Part shown: positions 1 to 10,201 of the stretch, piece after piece
Layout of the letters: each line of letters opens with the position of its first letter
Position numbering within the stretch: the first letter of the stretch is position 1
NCBI RefSeq assembly: GCF_014218295.1
Contig: NZ_AP023287.1
Span: 1,178,001 to 1,242,000, forward strand
Reading direction: 5' to 3'
Source of the DNA: Mycolicibacterium litorale
GTDB lineage: Bacteria; Actinomycetota; Actinomycetes; Mycobacteriales; Mycobacteriaceae
Length of the DNA: 64,000 bases
Notes under the pieces: model-generated
Database searches by the model: none
What the model was told of the DNA's origin: nothing
What the model saw: the letters and a program-made list of their open reading frames with translations, nothing else
Program-made: the position numbers and the translations under genes

Positions 1-2
1 TC

Positions 3-455
3 GCCGACGAGACCGCTTCGATGTCGCCGTCCGCGTTGATCCTGGAACGCCTCGTCGAAGTGCTGCTGGTCGAGGCGATGCGGCTGCGGGCCGCGCCGTC
101 TGTGGATGGGCAGCGGAGTCTGCTTGCGGGACTGTCTGATTCGGTTCTCGCACCGGCGCTTCGGCGGTTGCACGCGGACGTCGCGTATGGGTGGACGGTG
201 GAGCGTCTCGCGCGGGAGGCGGGTGTCTCGCGCGCGGTGTTCGCGGAAAGGTTCAGCCGCACAATGGGTATGCCGCCCATGCAGTACCTGCACCATTGGC
301 GGATGGCCTTGGCGAGGGACATCCTCCGCAATGAGGACGTGTCGATGGCGGAAGTCGCCCGCCGGACCGGTTACCAATCCGCGAGTGCGTTCACCACCGC
401 GTTCACCCGGGTGACGGGGGCCTCGCCGACCGCGTTCGCGCGGGCCGCTGATTGA
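3..455 (+). CDS. AraC-family transcriptional regulator, C-terminal part (5' truncated by window edge)
   Basis: DNA-binding regulator with an AraC/XylS double helix-turn-helix. The visible part has a helical linker (LILERLVEVLLVEAMR) typical of the cupin-type AraC subfamily. Two HTH units follow: one around TVERLAREAGVSRAVFAERF, the other around MAEVARRTGYQSASAFTTAF, ending in the usual RxTGxSPxxFAR tail. The reading frame is open back to the window edge, and residues before the first internal ATG (ADETAS) continue the family-like sequence, so the gene begins outside the window. The sensory domain and the target are not visible. AraC identity is secure; the ligand is unknown. Confidence 0.9.
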   Translation, partial: ADETASMSPSALILERLVEVLLVEAMRLRAAPSVDGQRSLLAGLSDSVLAPALRRLHADVAYGWTVERLAREAGVSRAVFAERFSRTMGMPPMQYLHHWRMALARDILRNEDVSMAEVARRTGYQSASAFTTAFTRVTGASPTAFARAAD

Positions 456-536
456 GTTCGGCGGCAGGTTGTCCACAGCGGCCGGTTCATCCACAGGCGT
501 GGGGATTTCGCATCGTGGCGTGTCGGTGCCGGATGC

Positions 537-542
537 CATAAT
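537..542 (+). promoter_or_regulatory. Candidate -10 hexamer (CATAAT), leaderless promoter of the DUF222 gene
   Basis: CATAAT ends 7 nt before the ATG at 550, and no Shine-Dalgarno sequence lies between them. This geometry puts the transcription start at or next to the A of the ATG. It supports 550 rather than the in-frame GTG at 469 as the start. Confidence 0.45.
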
Positions 543-549
543 CGAAAGC

Positions 550-2166
550 ATGTTCGACGAATTCTCGGATGCGGCCTTGGTGGCGGCGATCGAGGAGTCC
601 GCGCGCACGGAGGCGCAGGCCGGGGCGGCGCGGTTGGCGGCGGTGGCTGAACTGGCCAGCCGGCGCCGCGTCGATGCCGGCGATGACGAACGGCAGTTGT
701 GGGTGTGTGATCCCTGGGCGGCCACCGCCGCCGAGATCAGCGCCGCCATGGGCATCAGCGCGTACGCGGCGTCGAAGGAAATGTGCATCGCGCTGGCGGT
801 GCGGGACCGCTTGCCGATGGTGGGGGCGCTCTACGCCGAGGGCAGGATCAGTTCCCGGATGGTCACGGCGATCACTTGGCGCACCCGACTGGTCGCCGAA
901 GGCGCCCCGCTGCAGCAGATCGACGCCGCGATCGCCGAAGCGGTGCGTGGGTGGGGCGTCCTGTCGGGCGACAGACTCGATCAGGCCGTCGACGTATGGG
1001 TGGAGCGGTTCGATCCGGCGGCGGTGATCCGCGGGCGCACCGCGGCACAAGAAAGGGATTTCTCGATCGGGGCGCATAAAGACGGGGCCGTGACGACGTC
1101 GGTCTGGGGCCGGTTGTCGGCCACGGACGCTGAGCTGTTGCGGCGGCGGGTGGCGCAACTGGTGGCCGGGGTGTGCGCCAATGATCCGCGCACCGCCGGG
1201 CAGCGGCGTTCGGATGCACTCGGGGTGCTCGCCGCCGGCGGGGACCGGTTGGCCTGCCGGTGCGGTGACCCGGACTGCCCGGCCGCCGCCCCTGATGCCC
1301 GCGCCGAAGCGGTGAGCATCCACATCCTCGCCGACCAGAACGCCGTCACTGCCACCACCGACCGGACACCGTCCGAAGAAGGCACCGAGGAGGAGCCCTC
1401 CGAGGCCGAACCGGCACGCGAACCGGAGTCTTCACCCGCCCCCACCGTGCCCTCACCGCATCCGACTGGTACCGCGGTGATCGTGGGCGGTGGGGTGGTG
1501 CCGACGCCGCTACTGGCCGAATTGATCCGGGCCGGGGCGAAGCTGGCTCCGATCCGGCCACCCGCCCCCGCCCCCGAGCCGCGGTACCGGCCCTCGACCC
1601 GGTTGTCGGCGTTTGTGCGGATGCGCGACCTGACGTGCCGGTTCCCCGGCTGCAACCGACCGGCCGACCGCGGCGACATCGACCACACCACCCCTTACCC
1701 GGCCGGGACGACCCACCCCGCGAACACCAAATGTCTGTGCCGGCTCCACCACTTGTTGAAAACTTTCTGGATCGGCATCGGCGGCTGGGCTGATGAACAG
1801 CTGCCCGACGGCACGGTCATGTGGACCGCCCCGACCGGGCGGCAATACCGCACCAAACCCGGCAGCCACCTGTTGTTCCCCGACTGGAACACCGCCACCG
1901 CCGGCCTACCTCCGCCCCCGACCGACACTCCACCCGCGCCGCCGCGGGGGTTGAGCATGCCCAAACGCCGACGCACCCGCGCCGCCGAACGGCGCGCCCA
2001 CATCAACGCCGAACGCGCCCGCAACCAGGCCCATCTCGCCCACCACACGAGCCCGCCACCCGAACCCAGCGCGGAGGAAGCGCCTGTCGGCGGCGAATCG
2101 AATTGCCTCGCTGGCCTATTCGACCGCCCGGGCGCCGCCGACCACGACATACCCCCACCCTTCTGA
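550..2166 (+). CDS. DUF222 / HNH endonuclease domain protein (13E12 repeat family)
   Basis: Member of the abundant mycobacterial DUF222-HNH family (REP13E12-like in M. tuberculosis), 538 aa from the ATG at 550. The N-terminal half is the alpha-helical DUF222 domain, starting FDEFSDAALVAAIEES. The middle (about residues 270-340) is a low-complexity Glu/Pro-rich linker. The HNH nuclease core is at about residues 365-405: CRFPGCNRP, then DIDHTTPYPAG, then NTKCLCRLHH, so the Cys, His and Asn landmarks are present. A basic, Pro-rich tail follows. The start was chosen because family alignments begin near this Met and a -10 hexamer lies just upstream. Function in the cell is unknown; the copies behave like selfish or multicopy elements, but no repeats or target duplications are seen here. 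Confidence 0.88.
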   Translation: MFDEFSDAALVAAIEESARTEAQAGAARLAAVAELASRRRVDAGDDERQLWVCDPWAATAAEISAAMGISAYAASKEMCIALAVRDRLPMVGALYAEGRISSRMVTAITWRTRLVAEGAPLQQIDAAIAEAVRGWGVLSGDRLDQAVDVWVERFDPAAVIRGRTAAQERDFSIGAHKDGAVTTSVWGRLSATDAELLRRRVAQLVAGVCANDPRTAGQRRSDALGVLAAGGDRLACRCGDPDCPAAAPDARAEAVSIHILADQNAVTATTDRTPSEEGTEEEPSEAEPAREPESSPAPTVPSPHPTGTAVIVGGGVVPTPLLAELIRAGAKLAPIRPPAPAPEPRYRPSTRLSAFVRMRDLTCRFPGCNRPADRGDIDHTTPYPAGTTHPANTKCLCRLHHLLKTFWIGIGGWADEQLPDGTVMWTAPTGRQYRTKPGSHLLFPDWNTATAGLPPPPTDTPPAPPRGLSMPKRRRTRAAERRAHINAERARNQAHLAHHTSPPPEPSAEEAPVGGESNCLAGLFDRPGAADHDIPPPF

Positions 2167-2177
2167 CGGTGGAAGTT

Positions 2178-3104
2178 TCAACCGAGCTGCGGAAGCACCT
2201 CGGCGGCAAGGCGTTCCATCTGCTCGCGGTCTTCGGCGACGGTCGCGCCGACGGGGTTGCACAACACCATCTGTGCGCCCGCGTCGATGACCTCCCGCAG
2301 GCCTCGTGCCACCTCGTCGGCTGTGCCCGACACGGGGACCGCGTCGATGCCCGCCATCTCGCCGTAGATGCGGCGCAGCCCGGCGATCACCCGCTCCCCG
2401 GCCCGGGCCGAATCGTCGTCGACCATCAGGTACACCCGCTTGCCGATGCGGAAACCCGCTGCGTCCCTGCCCTGTTGGTCGATCTCCCGACGCACGATCC
2501 GCACGGCCTCGGCGAAGCGTTCCGTGGTCGACGAGCCCGCCCCGAGGAATGCGTCACCGTGCCGCACCGCACGGGCCAGCGCCGCGGGTGCGTTGGCGCC
2601 GAACCAGATCGGCGGATGGGGGCGCTGTACCGGCTTGGGCTGGATCGGCAGATCGTCGACATCACGGAACCGCCCGTGGAATGTCACCCGCGGCTCATCC
2701 GACCACGCCGCCTTCATCAGCTGCACACCCTCGGTGAAGTAGCCGACGAACGTCTCGGGTGCCACCCCGAACGCCGCGAATTTCCGCCTCCCACCGCCCG
2801 ACGCCACCCCGACATCCAGCCGTCCGTGGCTGAGCCGGTCGACCGCCGTCACCGACGCCGCCAGCTGCAACGGATCGTGCAGTGACGACACCAGCACACC
2901 GACGCCGAGCCTCAGCCGTGTCGTACACGCCGCCGCATACGCCAACAGCTCCAGCGGTGCGATCAGAGGCGTCGGCCCGACCGGCTGCTCCAACACCCAG
3001 CCGCCTTCGAAGCCCAACTCTTCGGCCCGGGCCAGATAGCTCTTCACCCCTTCGGCGTCGAAGCCGTCCGGATCGCGCTGGGGAATCGAGATCGAGAACC
3101 GCAC
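2178..3104 (-). CDS. LLM-class F420-dependent oxidoreductase
   Basis: Luciferase-like monooxygenase fold enzyme, 308 aa, of the type that uses F420 (sometimes FMN) for hydride transfer. It begins RFSISIPQRDPDGFDAEGVKSYLARAEELGFEGGWVLEQ, with the TIM-barrel strand and the typical Glu. The mid-section LRLGVGVLVSSLHDPLQLAASVTAVDRLSHGRLDVGVASGGG is the standard bacterial-luciferase signature. The C-terminal part QMVLCNPVGATVAEDREQMERLAAEVLPQLG is also family-like. The start is the GTG at 3104, because the sequence upstream in frame does not look like this fold. It is divergent from sppA with 58 bp between the starts. The substrate cannot be told from sequence. Confidence 0.85.
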   Translation of the reverse strand: MRFSISIPQRDPDGFDAEGVKSYLARAEELGFEGGWVLEQPVGPTPLIAPLELLAYAAACTTRLRLGVGVLVSSLHDPLQLAASVTAVDRLSHGRLDVGVASGGGRRKFAAFGVAPETFVGYFTEGVQLMKAAWSDEPRVTFHGRFRDVDDLPIQPKPVQRPHPPIWFGANAPAALARAVRHGDAFLGAGSSTTERFAEAVRIVRREIDQQGRDAAGFRIGKRVYLMVDDDSARAGERVIAGLRRIYGEMAGIDAVPVSGTADEVARGLREVIDAGAQMVLCNPVGATVAEDREQMERLAAEVLPQLG

Positions 3105-3149
3105 ACCATCACGGTACGGCGGCCGCACCGGCGTATCGCAGAACGCCGG

Positions 3150-3155
3150 TACCCT
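3150..3155 (+). promoter_or_regulatory. Candidate -10 hexamer (TACCCT), leaderless promoter of sppA
   Basis: TACCCT ends 7 nt before the sppA ATG at 3163. There is no Shine-Dalgarno between them, so the mRNA probably starts at or very near the AUG. Confidence 0.5.
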
Positions 3156-3162
3156 CGGTCGC

Positions 3163-4944
3163 ATGTTCGCCTTCCTCCCCGGCATCCCCGGCGCCGACGA
3201 TGTGCGCGCCATCGTGCGGCGGGTCGACACCGCCCGCCACAAGGGCGTCCCGAACGGCTGCGTGCTCGAACTCGACCTGCTGTCGGTGCCGCCGGAGACC
3301 AGCGGCTTCGACCCGCTGGCGATGATCTCCTCCGGTGGGCGCCCGATGGTGCTCCGCCAGGCCGTCGCCGCCATCCACCGGGCCGCCGAGGATGACCGCG
3401 TCGCAGGCCTGATCGCCCGCGTGCAGATCTCGGCCGCACCCGCCGCGCCGGTCCAGGAGCTGCGGGACGCGATCGTGGCCTTCAGCGCCGTCAAGCCGTC
3501 GGTCGCCTGGGCCGAGACCTATCCCGGCACGCTGTCCTACTACCTGGCGTCGGCGTTCCGCGAGGTCTGGATGCAACCGTCGGGCACCGTCGGTCTCGTC
3601 GGGTTCGCCACCAGCGCGCTGTTCCTGCGCGACGCCCTCGACAAGGCCGGTATCGAGGCCCAGTTCGTCGCCAAGGGCGAATACAAGTCGGCCGCAAACC
3701 TTTTCACCCAGGATCGCTACACCGAACCGCATCGCGAAGCGGACAGCCGACTGATCGAAAGCCTCAACCAGCAGGTGCTGGCCGGCGTCGCCGCGTCCCG
3801 CAACCTGGAGACGAAAGACGTCGACGCCCTCGCCGACAAGGCGCCGCTGCTGCGCGACGACGCGGTGACGGGCGGCCTCGTCGACCGCATCGGCTTCCGC
3901 GACGAGGCCTACGCCCGCATCGCCGAACTCAGCGGCGCCGAGGGCATCACGCCCCGGAACGTCGACGGGCCGGACGCGCCCCCGCGGCTGTTCCTGTCCC
4001 GCTACGCCCGCGCCACGGCCCCCGGTGCCGGCCCGTCCATCCCGGGCCGCAAGGCCAAGCCGACCATCGCCGTCGTCACCCTGCACGGCCCGATCGTCAG
4101 CGGCCGCGGCGGACCCGGCCTGCTGCCCCTCGGCAATTCGAGCGCCGGGGGCGACACCATCGCCGCCGCGCTGCGCGAAGCGGCCGCCGACAAGGACGTC
4201 AAGGCCATCGTGCTGCGGGTCGAGAGCCCCGGCGGATCGGTCACCGGTTCGGAGACCATCTGGCGTGAGGTGCTGCGCACCCGCGAAGGCGGTACGCCGG
4301 TCGTCGCCTCCATGGGTGCGGTCGCCGCATCGGGCGGCTACTACGTCTCGATGGGCGCCGACGCGATCGTCGCCAACGCAGGCACCATCACCGGATCCAT
4401 CGGCGTGGTGACCGGGAAGCTCGTCGCACGCGAGCTCAAGGACCGGCTCGGCGTCGGATCGGATTCCGTGCGCACCAACGCCAATGCCGATGCGTGGTCG
4501 GCGAACTCACCCTTCACCGACGAACAGCAGGCGCACGTCGAAGCGGAGGCCGACCTGTTCTACACCGACTTCGTCGAACGCGTCGCGGACGGCCGCGGGC
4601 TGTCCGTCGACGCCGTCGCCGAGGTGGCGCGGGGCCGGGTGTGGACAGGCGCCGACGCGAAGGACCGCGGTCTGGTCGACGAACTCGGCGGACTGCGCAC
4701 CGCGATCGACCGGGCGAAGGTACTGGCCGGTCTCGAACTCGACGCCGACGTCCACATCGTCGGATACCCGGGGTCGTCGGTGCTCGACATGCTGCGCCCG
4801 AAGCCGTCGTCGCAGCCCGCAGCGGCGTCGCTGCCGGATGCGCTCGGTGTGCTGGTCGGCCGGTCGATGGTCAACCTCATCGACCAGGCCGAGCGGTCGG
4901 TCAGCGGCGTCAGTGCGCTGTGGTTCGGCGACTACCGCTTCTGA
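3163..4944 (+). CDS. sppA: Signal peptide peptidase SppA (protease IV, 67K-type)
   Basis: Serine-lysine membrane protease that degrades signal peptides left after export; 593 aa, the double-domain length of E. coli SppA. The N-terminal domain carries the general-base lysine in EYKSAANLF (Lys175). The C-terminal domain carries the nucleophile in [10 protein letters not shown] (Ser390), with the preceding [15 protein letters not shown] strand-turn typical of S49 peptidases. No strong N-terminal transmembrane segment is obvious, as in other mycobacterial homologues. The start has a -10 hexamer 7 nt upstream. The last 13 bp overlap the end of the convergent methyltransferase gene. The same neighbour pair (Rv0724-Rv0725c) is known in M. 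tuberculosis. Confidence 0.93.
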   Translation: MFAFLPGIPGADDVRAIVRRVDTARHKGVPNGCVLELDLLSVPPETSGFDPLAMISSGGRPMVLRQAVAAIHRAAEDDRVAGLIARVQISAAPAAPVQELRDAIVAFSAVKPSVAWAETYPGTLSYYLASAFREVWMQPSGTVGLVGFATSALFLRDALDKAGIEAQFVAKGEYKSAANLFTQDRYTEPHREADSRLIESLNQQVLAGVAASRNLETKDVDALADKAPLLRDDAVTGGLVDRIGFRDEAYARIAELSGAEGITPRNVDGPDAPPRLFLSRYARATAPGAGPSIPGRKAKPTIAVVTLHGPIVSGRGGPGLLPLGNSSAGGDTIAAALREAAADKDVKAIVLRVESPGGSVTGSETIWREVLRTREGGTPVVASMGAVAASGGYYVSMGADAIVANAGTITGSIGVVTGKLVARELKDRLGVGSDSVRTNANADAWSANSPFTDEQQAHVEAEADLFYTDFVERVADGRGLSVDAVAEVARGRVWTGADAKDRGLVDELGGLRTAIDRAKVLAGLELDADVHIVGYPGSSVLDMLRPKPSSQPAAASLPDALGVLVGRSMVNLIDQAERSVSGVSALWFGDYRF

Positions 4945-5846
4945 TACGTGGCGCTGACGTAGACGATCTCGCCCAGCGGGTCGTTGTCGCGATCGACCAT
5001 CGGCACGTCGTGTTGGGCGAACAACTCGGCGCGGGATGTCCCGGTCACCTGCCAGCCCAGCGACGTCAGGTACTCCATGACGTGGTTGCGCTCGCCGTGG
5101 TAGATCAGCGACGGCATGTCGAGATCCAGTCCGTGCTCGCGCATCTGCGCCGTCGCGGCCCTGGCCTTCTCCGGGTCGAACTGCCTGATGCCGGGCACGT
5201 ACTCGGTCGCCACGGTGCTGCCTGATGCGCTCAGCGCGGTGACGTTGTCGAACAACAGATCCTGCGCCTCGGGCGGCAGATAGATCAGCAACCCTTCGGC
5301 GCACCAGGCGGTCGGCGCCTCGCTGTCGAAACCGGCGGCCCGCAGCGCGGCCGGCCAGTCCTCGCGCAGGTCCACCGCCACGGTCCGCCGCTCCGCGGTG
5401 GGCTCGGCGCCGATAGCCGCCAGCGTGGACGTCTTGAACTCGATCACCGCCGGCTGGTCGACCTCGTACACGACCGTGCCGTCGGGCCACGGCAGCCGGT
5501 AGGCCCGCGAGTCCAGGCCCGAAGCCAGGATCACCACCTGGCGCACCCCGCCGCGCGTCGAGTCCAGGAAGTAGTCGTCGAAAAATCGTGTGCGCAAGGC
5601 CATTTCGTCGATCCTGGCCTGCATCGAAGCCCCGTTCGACGGGTCGAGGTCCGCCATGTCGAACTCACCGTCGACCACCTTGGTGAAGAACTCGATCCCC
5701 ACCGCCCGCACCAGCGGCGCGGCGAACGGGTCGTCGATCAGACCGCGCGGATCCCGGCTGGCGACCGCGCGGCCCGCCGCCACCATGGTGGCCGTCGCAC
5801 CGACGCTCGACGCCAGATCCCAGCTGTCGCCCTCGGTACGGGCCAT
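4932..5846 (-). CDS. Class I SAM-dependent methyltransferase, TIGR00027/LCM family (copy 1)
   Basis: Putative S-adenosylmethionine-dependent methyltransferase, 304 aa, of a family greatly expanded in mycobacteria. It shows the family start [33 protein letters not shown]. The SAM-binding strand-loop is [17 protein letters not shown], the acidic ribose-binding residue lies in [13 protein letters not shown], and the motif [13 protein letters not shown] follows. It is the last gene of a four-gene same-strand array, 9 bp after copy 2. Its 3' end overlaps sppA by 13 bp. The methyl acceptor is unknown for this family, with lipids or small metabolites the usual guess; no active-site base can be named. 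Confidence 0.9.
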   Translation of the reverse strand: MARTEGDSWDLASSVGATATMVAAGRAVASRDPRGLIDDPFAAPLVRAVGIEFFTKVVDGEFDMADLDPSNGASMQARIDEMALRTRFFDDYFLDSTRGGVRQVVILASGLDSRAYRLPWPDGTVVYEVDQPAVIEFKTSTLAAIGAEPTAERRTVAVDLREDWPAALRAAGFDSEAPTAWCAEGLLIYLPPEAQDLLFDNVTALSASGSTVATEYVPGIRQFDPEKARAATAQMREHGLDLDMPSLIYHGERNHVMEYLTSLGWQVTGTSRAELFAQHDVPMVDRDNDPLGEIVYVSATYQKR

Positions 5847-5855
5847 CGCGCTACC

Positions 5856-6752
5856 TCATTTCAATGTGGCGGTCAGATAGCCGGAGCCGGCGGCCACGGC
5901 CGCGAGATCCTCGGGATACTCGAACCCGTTCGCAGCGTACGCCTCCACCGAGGTGCGTACGGTGACCTCCCAGCCGCGCTCGGCCAGATAGGTTCCGGCC
6001 GGGGTGCGGTCCCCGGTGTAGAACAGGTCGAGCAGGTCGACCTTCGAGCCGACGTGCTTCGACCACTCACTGACCCGGCGCAGCCAGGCGTCCTGCGATG
6101 CGCCGAAGTCCATGTGCTCGGTGGCGATCCGGCTGCCCGGGGCCGACAGCGCGATGATGTTGTCGAACAGCCGGTCCTGGGCGTCTGGCGGCAGGTAGAT
6201 CAACAACCCCTCCGCGATCCACGCCGTTGCCGCGCTCGGGTCGAACCCGCTGTCGCGCAACGCCGTCGGCCAATCCTCGCGCAGGTCGATCCCCACCGTG
6301 CGCAGCTCGGCGGCGGGGGAGGCGCCGAGTCCGGCCAGGGTGCGGGTCTTGAACTCGATGACCTCGGGTTGGTCGATCTCGTACACCACGGTCCCGGCCG
6401 GCCAGTCCAGCCGGTAGGCACGGGTGTCGAGACCCGATGCCAGGATCACGGCCTGACGCACGCCCGCGGCGGCGGCGTCGGCGAAGAAGTCGTCGAAGAA
6501 CCGCGTCCGCACCGCGATCTGCTCGCAGGCACGGCGGTTGTCGAGCATCGGGTGCCCTTCGACGTGCAGTTCGCCGTCGGCGCGCCGGATGCACTCCTCG
6601 AGTCCCACGGCCTTCACCAGCGGATCGGCGTACGGGTCGTGGATCAGCGGGTTCGGTTGTTTGGACGCCAGTGCTCGCGAGGCGGCGACACCCGTCGCCG
6701 TCGAGCCCACGCTGGACGCCAGATCCCAGGTGTCGCCTTCGGTGCGTGCCAT
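5856..6752 (-). CDS. Class I SAM-dependent methyltransferase, TIGR00027/LCM family (copy 2)
   Basis: 298 aa paralogue of its neighbours, with [29 protein letters not shown] at the start, the SAM loop [30 protein letters not shown] and [13 protein letters not shown]. It differs from copy 1 in the cap region ([27 protein letters not shown]) and in a shorter C-terminus. A 54-bp stretch (6312-6365) is identical to copy 3 (7236-7289), and flanking sequence is nearly so, which points to recent duplication or gene conversion. The gap to copy 1 is 9 bp, suggesting one polycistronic unit. The substrate is unknown. Confidence 0.9.
   Translation of the reverse strand: MARTEGDTWDLASSVGSTATGVAASRALASKQPNPLIHDPYADPLVKAVGLEECIRRADGELHVEGHPMLDNRRACEQIAVRTRFFDDFFADAAAAGVRQAVILASGLDTRAYRLDWPAGTVVYEIDQPEVIEFKTRTLAGLGASPAAELRTVGIDLREDWPTALRDSGFDPSAATAWIAEGLLIYLPPDAQDRLFDNIIALSAPGSRIATEHMDFGASQDAWLRRVSEWSKHVGSKVDLLDLFYTGDRTPAGTYLAERGWEVTVRTSVEAYAANGFEYPEDLAAVAAGSGYLTATLK
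6312..6365 (-). repeat. 54-bp tract identical between methyltransferase copies 2 and 3 (first copy)
   Basis: Identical base for base to 7236-7289. It encodes the region just after the SAM loop. It marks a recent duplication or conversion between the paralogues. Confidence 0.8.
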
Positions 6753-6761
6753 GGTTGCTCC

Positions 6762-7667
6762 TTACTTCTTGACCGCGGTCACGGCGAGGGACTGGCGTAA
6801 CGCCTCGATGCTCTCGCCGACTTCCTCACCGGTGGGGAAGGGGCGCCCGTAGTGGGCGAACATGTCCGGTCTGCTCCGCGCGTCGACGTCCCAGCCGCGG
6901 GCCTGCAGATACTCGACGACCGGGTTGCGCTCACCCTCGTAGAACAGGTCGGCCATGTCGAGTTCCAAGCCGTGGCGCCGCCACTCCTGGCTCATGCGCG
7001 CAGAACTCGCGCCGATCCGGGCGCCCGCATCCGGGTGGTACTCGGTGGCCAGCCTGCTGCCCGGGGCCGACAGCGCGGTGATGTTGTCGAAGAGCCGGTC
7101 CTGGGCGTCGGGCGGCAGGTAGATCAACAACCCCTCGGCTATCCACGCGGTGGGCAGGCCCGGGTCGAAGCCGTGCTCACGCAGCGCGGCCGGCCAGTCG
7201 TCGCGCAGGTCGACGGCCACGGTGCGCAGTTCGGTGGCGGGGGAGGCGCCGAGTCCGGCCAGGGTGCGGGTCTTGAACTCGATGACCTCCGGCTGGTCGA
7301 TCTCGTAGACGACGGTTCCCGACGGCCACGACAACCGGTACGCGCGGGCGTCGAGGCCCGAGGCCAGGATGACCGCCTGCGGCGACCGCGCCGCCAGGAA
7401 GAAGTCGTCGAAGAACCGGGTCCGCACCGCCATCACGTCGGTCATCACCGCGAGCATCGCGCTGTTGCCCGGCTCGAGCGTGATCTGCCCGTCGAGGAGT
7501 TTGACGAAGTAGTCCACGCCGACCGCCCGCACGAGCGGTTCGGCATACGGATCGTCGATCAGCGGCTGGGGGCCGCGGCTGGCCACGGCACGGGCGGTGG
7601 CGACCATCGTGGCCGTCGCGCCCACGCTCGATGCCAGATCCCAGCTGTCGGCATCGCTTCGTGCCAT
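6762..7667 (-). CDS. Class I SAM-dependent methyltransferase, TIGR00027/LCM family (copy 3)
   Basis: 301 aa paralogue with [33 protein letters not shown], the SAM loop [30 protein letters not shown] and [13 protein letters not shown]. It lacks a few residues just before the SAM loop ([13 protein letters not shown] where the others have an extra Ala-rich turn). It is closest to copy 2 over the Rossmann core, including the shared 54-bp identical tract, but resembles copies 1 and 4 at the N-terminus, so it looks mosaic. It is followed by copy 2 after 9 bp. Confidence 0.9.
   Translation of the reverse strand: MARSDADSWDLASSVGATATMVATARAVASRGPQPLIDDPYAEPLVRAVGVDYFVKLLDGQITLEPGNSAMLAVMTDVMAVRTRFFDDFFLAARSPQAVILASGLDARAYRLSWPSGTVVYEIDQPEVIEFKTRTLAGLGASPATELRTVAVDLRDDWPAALREHGFDPGLPTAWIAEGLLIYLPPDAQDRLFDNITALSAPGSRLATEYHPDAGARIGASSARMSQEWRRHGLELDMADLFYEGERNPVVEYLQARGWDVDARSRPDMFAHYGRPFPTGEEVGESIEALRQSLAVTAVKK
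7236..7289 (-). repeat. 54-bp tract identical between methyltransferase copies 2 and 3 (second copy)
   Basis: Partner of 6312-6365. The 3' part of both genes (6144-6220 and 7067-7143) is also nearly identical. Confidence 0.8.
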
Positions 7668-7676
7668 CGCGTCGCC

Positions 7677-8603
7677 CTACTTGACGGCGGTGACGTAGCG
7701 GACGTCGGCGAAGTTGGCGCTGCCGTGCTCGGCCGAGGGCAGTCCGCACTTGGCCATCAGGTCGGTCGCGGTGATGCTGTCGGTCTGCCAGCCCCTGGCG
7801 CCCAGATACTCGGCCACCTCCGCGCGCTCACCGGTGTAGACCAGCTCCGAGAAGTCGAGATCGAACCCGAACTGCCGCCACTGGTCGCGCACCGCCTGCA
7901 TGCGTTCGCGGATCTGGTCCTCGTCGGCGTCCGGCGAACTCACCACACCTTCGGCCGCCACCCGGCTGCCGGCGGGGCTGATCTCGGTGATCTGGTCGAG
8001 CAGGCGGTCCTGCGCCTCGGGCGGCAGGTACCCGAACAACCCCTCGGCGATCCAGGCGGTCGGCTTCGTGCGGTCGAATCCGGCAGCCTCCAGCGCGCCG
8101 ACCCAGTCGTCGCGCAGGTCGACCGGGACCGTCCGGTGGTCGGCCGTCGGCTTCGCGCCCAGCCGGGCCAGCGTCTCGGTCTTGAAGGTGATGACGTCGG
8201 GCTGGTCGATCTCGAACACCACCGTGCCCGCCGGCCAGGGCAGCCGGTAGGCGCGGGAGTCCAGCCCGGAGGCCAGGATGACCGCCTGGCGGACGCCGGC
8301 GTCGGCGGCGGCGGAGAAGAAGTCGTCGAAGAACCGGGTGCGGGCCGCCATCCCGTCGGCGAAGCGATCCATGTTGCCGGCGCCGCCGGTGCCGTCGGGG
8401 TCGAGGTCGGTGGGCGTGATGTCACCGGTGGCCAGCCGGGTGAAGAAGTCGACACCCACGGCGCGCACCAGCGGTTCGGCGAACGGATCGTCGATCACCG
8501 CGTCCGGTTGGCGTGTCGCCACCGCGCGGGCTGCCGCCACCATGGTCGCGGTCGCTCCCACGCTCGACGCCAGATCCCAGGTGTCGTTGTCGGTGCGTGC
8601 CAT
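7677..8603 (-). CDS. Class I SAM-dependent methyltransferase, TIGR00027/LCM family (copy 4, secY-proximal)
   Basis: 308 aa, the first gene of the array and divergent from secY; in M. tuberculosis the same position next to secY is held by Rv0731c. It has [33 protein letters not shown], the SAM loop [30 protein letters not shown] and [13 protein letters not shown]. This copy diverges most from the others in the cap ([30 protein letters not shown]) and C-terminal segments, so its acceptor may differ. GAAGGGGG just upstream of the ATG on the minus strand serves as ribosome-binding site. The promoter is probably in the 272-bp gap to secY. Confidence 0.9.
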   Translation of the reverse strand: MARTDNDTWDLASSVGATATMVAAARAVATRQPDAVIDDPFAEPLVRAVGVDFFTRLATGDITPTDLDPDGTGGAGNMDRFADGMAARTRFFDDFFSAAADAGVRQAVILASGLDSRAYRLPWPAGTVVFEIDQPDVITFKTETLARLGAKPTADHRTVPVDLRDDWVGALEAAGFDRTKPTAWIAEGLFGYLPPEAQDRLLDQITEISPAGSRVAAEGVVSSPDADEDQIRERMQAVRDQWRQFGFDLDFSELVYTGERAEVAEYLGARGWQTDSITATDLMAKCGLPSAEHGSANFADVRYVTAVK

Positions 8604-8742
8604 CGAATGCCCCCTTCAAGAGTGCCCAGCGTCCGATAATTAGCTGGGTTAACCAGCTCGCGCCGACTGTACGCTTCGTTCCTGAAGGCAATCTGCGACC
8701 GCGCAGCGATGCGGGGGTGCCGGGTGGCAACTGTTACTCTCG

Positions 8743-8748
8743 TAGACT
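8743..8748 (+). promoter_or_regulatory. Candidate -10 hexamer (TAGACT) for the secY-adk-map transcript
   Basis: Best -10-like hexamer in the 272-bp gap between the divergent methyltransferase and secY. It has no convincing -35 box. It would give a leader of about 120 nt. Nothing else in the gap could be recognised. Confidence 0.3.
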
Positions 8749-8875
8749 GTTTGACGCGTCCCGCTAGCAGGCGAATCGTCTGCCGTGACGGTGCGTGTGA
8801 CTTGACCATGACGCTGGTTTGTCCAGCCCCATTTGGCACGCCGCGCTCAAGAGGTCGGCTGCGCAGGAGGAAAGA

Positions 8876-10201
8876 GTGCTCTCGGCTTTCATCTCGTCGC
8901 TGCGGACGGCCGACCTGAGGCGCAAGATCCTGTTCACGCTGGGCGTGGTCCTGCTCTACCGGGTCGGCGCGTCGCTGCCGTCCCCCGGAGTGAACTACCC
9001 CAACGTGCAGGAGTGCATCGCGCAGGTCAGCGGTGGGGAATCGGGTCAGATCTATTCGCTGATCAACCTGTTCTCCGGCGGGGCGCTGCTGCAGCTGTCG
9101 GTGTTCGCGGTGGGCGTCATGCCCTACATCACCGCGAGCATCATCGTGCAGCTGCTGACCGTCGTGATCCCGCGCTTCGAGCAGCTGCGCAAGGAGGGGC
9201 AGGCCGGTCAGGCCAAGATGACGCAGTACACGCGTTACCTTGCCGTGGCGCTCGCCGTCCTGCAGTCGACCAGCATCGTGGCGCTCGCCGCCAACGGCGG
9301 GCTGCTCCAGGGCTGCACCCTCGACATCATCGACGACCAGGCGATCTTCTCGCTCGTCGTCATCGTGCTGGTGATGACCGCCGGCGCCACGCTGGTGATG
9401 TGGATGGGTGAGCTCGTCACCGAACGCGGCATCGGCAACGGTATGTCGCTGATCATCTTCGCCAGCATCGCCGCGGCCATGCCGGGCGAGGGCAAGTCGA
9501 TCCTGGACAGCCGGGGCGGCCTGGTGTTCACCGCGGTGTGCGCGGGCGCGCTGATCATCATCATCGGCGTCGTATTCGTCGAGCAGGGCCAGCGCCGCAT
9601 CCCGGTGCAGTACGCCAAGCGCATGGTCGGCCGCCGCATGTACGGCGGCACCTCGACCTACCTGCCGCTGAAGGTCAACCAGGCCGGCGTCATCCCCGTC
9701 ATCTTCGCGTCGTCGCTGATCTACATCCCGCACCTGATCACGCAGTTGATCCAGAGCGGCAGCTCCAATCCGGGCACCGGCTGGTGGGACCGCTTCGTCG
9801 CGGAGTACCTGACGGACCCGAGCAGCCCCTGGTACATCGGCATCTACTTCGCGCTGATCATCTTCTTCACCTACTTCTACGTCTCCATCACGTTCAACCC
9901 CGACGAGCGGGCCGACGAGATGAAGAAGTTCGGCGGCTTCATCCCCGGCATCCGTCCGGGCAAGCCGACCGCCGACTACCTGCGTTACGTGCTGAGCCGG
10001 ATCACGCTGCCCGGCTCCATCTACCTGGGCGTCATCGCCGTGATACCGAACCTGTTCCTCAGCGTCGGTAGCAACGGCCCCGTGCAGAACCTCCCCTTCG
10101 GCGGCGTCGGGGTGCTGATCATGATCGGCGTGGGTCTGGACACCGTGAAACAGATCGAAAGCCAACTGATGCAGCGCAACTACGAAGGGTTCCTGAAGTG
10201 A
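8876..10201 (+). CDS. secY: Preprotein translocase subunit SecY
   Basis: Central channel subunit of the Sec translocon in the cytoplasmic membrane, working with SecE, SecG and SecA; 441 aa with ten predicted membrane segments. It begins [20 protein letters not shown], with the first helix [18 protein letters not shown]. The plug/TM2 region reads [30 protein letters not shown]. The cytosolic loop [11 protein letters not shown] and the C-terminal [12 protein letters not shown] are standard. The start is the GTG at 8876, with a perfect AGGAGG (8865-8870) 5 nt upstream. Its stop overlaps the adk GTG (GTGA), so secY-adk-map form an operon. Confidence 0.98.
   Translation: MLSAFISSLRTADLRRKILFTLGVVLLYRVGASLPSPGVNYPNVQECIAQVSGGESGQIYSLINLFSGGALLQLSVFAVGVMPYITASIIVQLLTVVIPRFEQLRKEGQAGQAKMTQYTRYLAVALAVLQSTSIVALAANGGLLQGCTLDIIDDQAIFSLVVIVLVMTAGATLVMWMGELVTERGIGNGMSLIIFASIAAAMPGEGKSILDSRGGLVFTAVCAGALIIIIGVVFVEQGQRRIPVQYAKRMVGRRMYGGTSTYLPLKVNQAGVIPVIFASSLIYIPHLITQLIQSGSSNPGTGWWDRFVAEYLTDPSSPWYIGIYFALIIFFTYFYVSITFNPDERADEMKKFGGFIPGIRPGKPTADYLRYVLSRITLPGSIYLGVIAVIPNLFLSVGSNGPVQNLPFGGVGVLIMIGVGLDTVKQIESQLMQRNYEGFLK

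Noticed and set aside
8495..10165. Minus-strand frame of 556 aa over secY
   Set aside because: Antisense to SecY and built of Asp/His/Arg-rich sequence; no recognisable domain.
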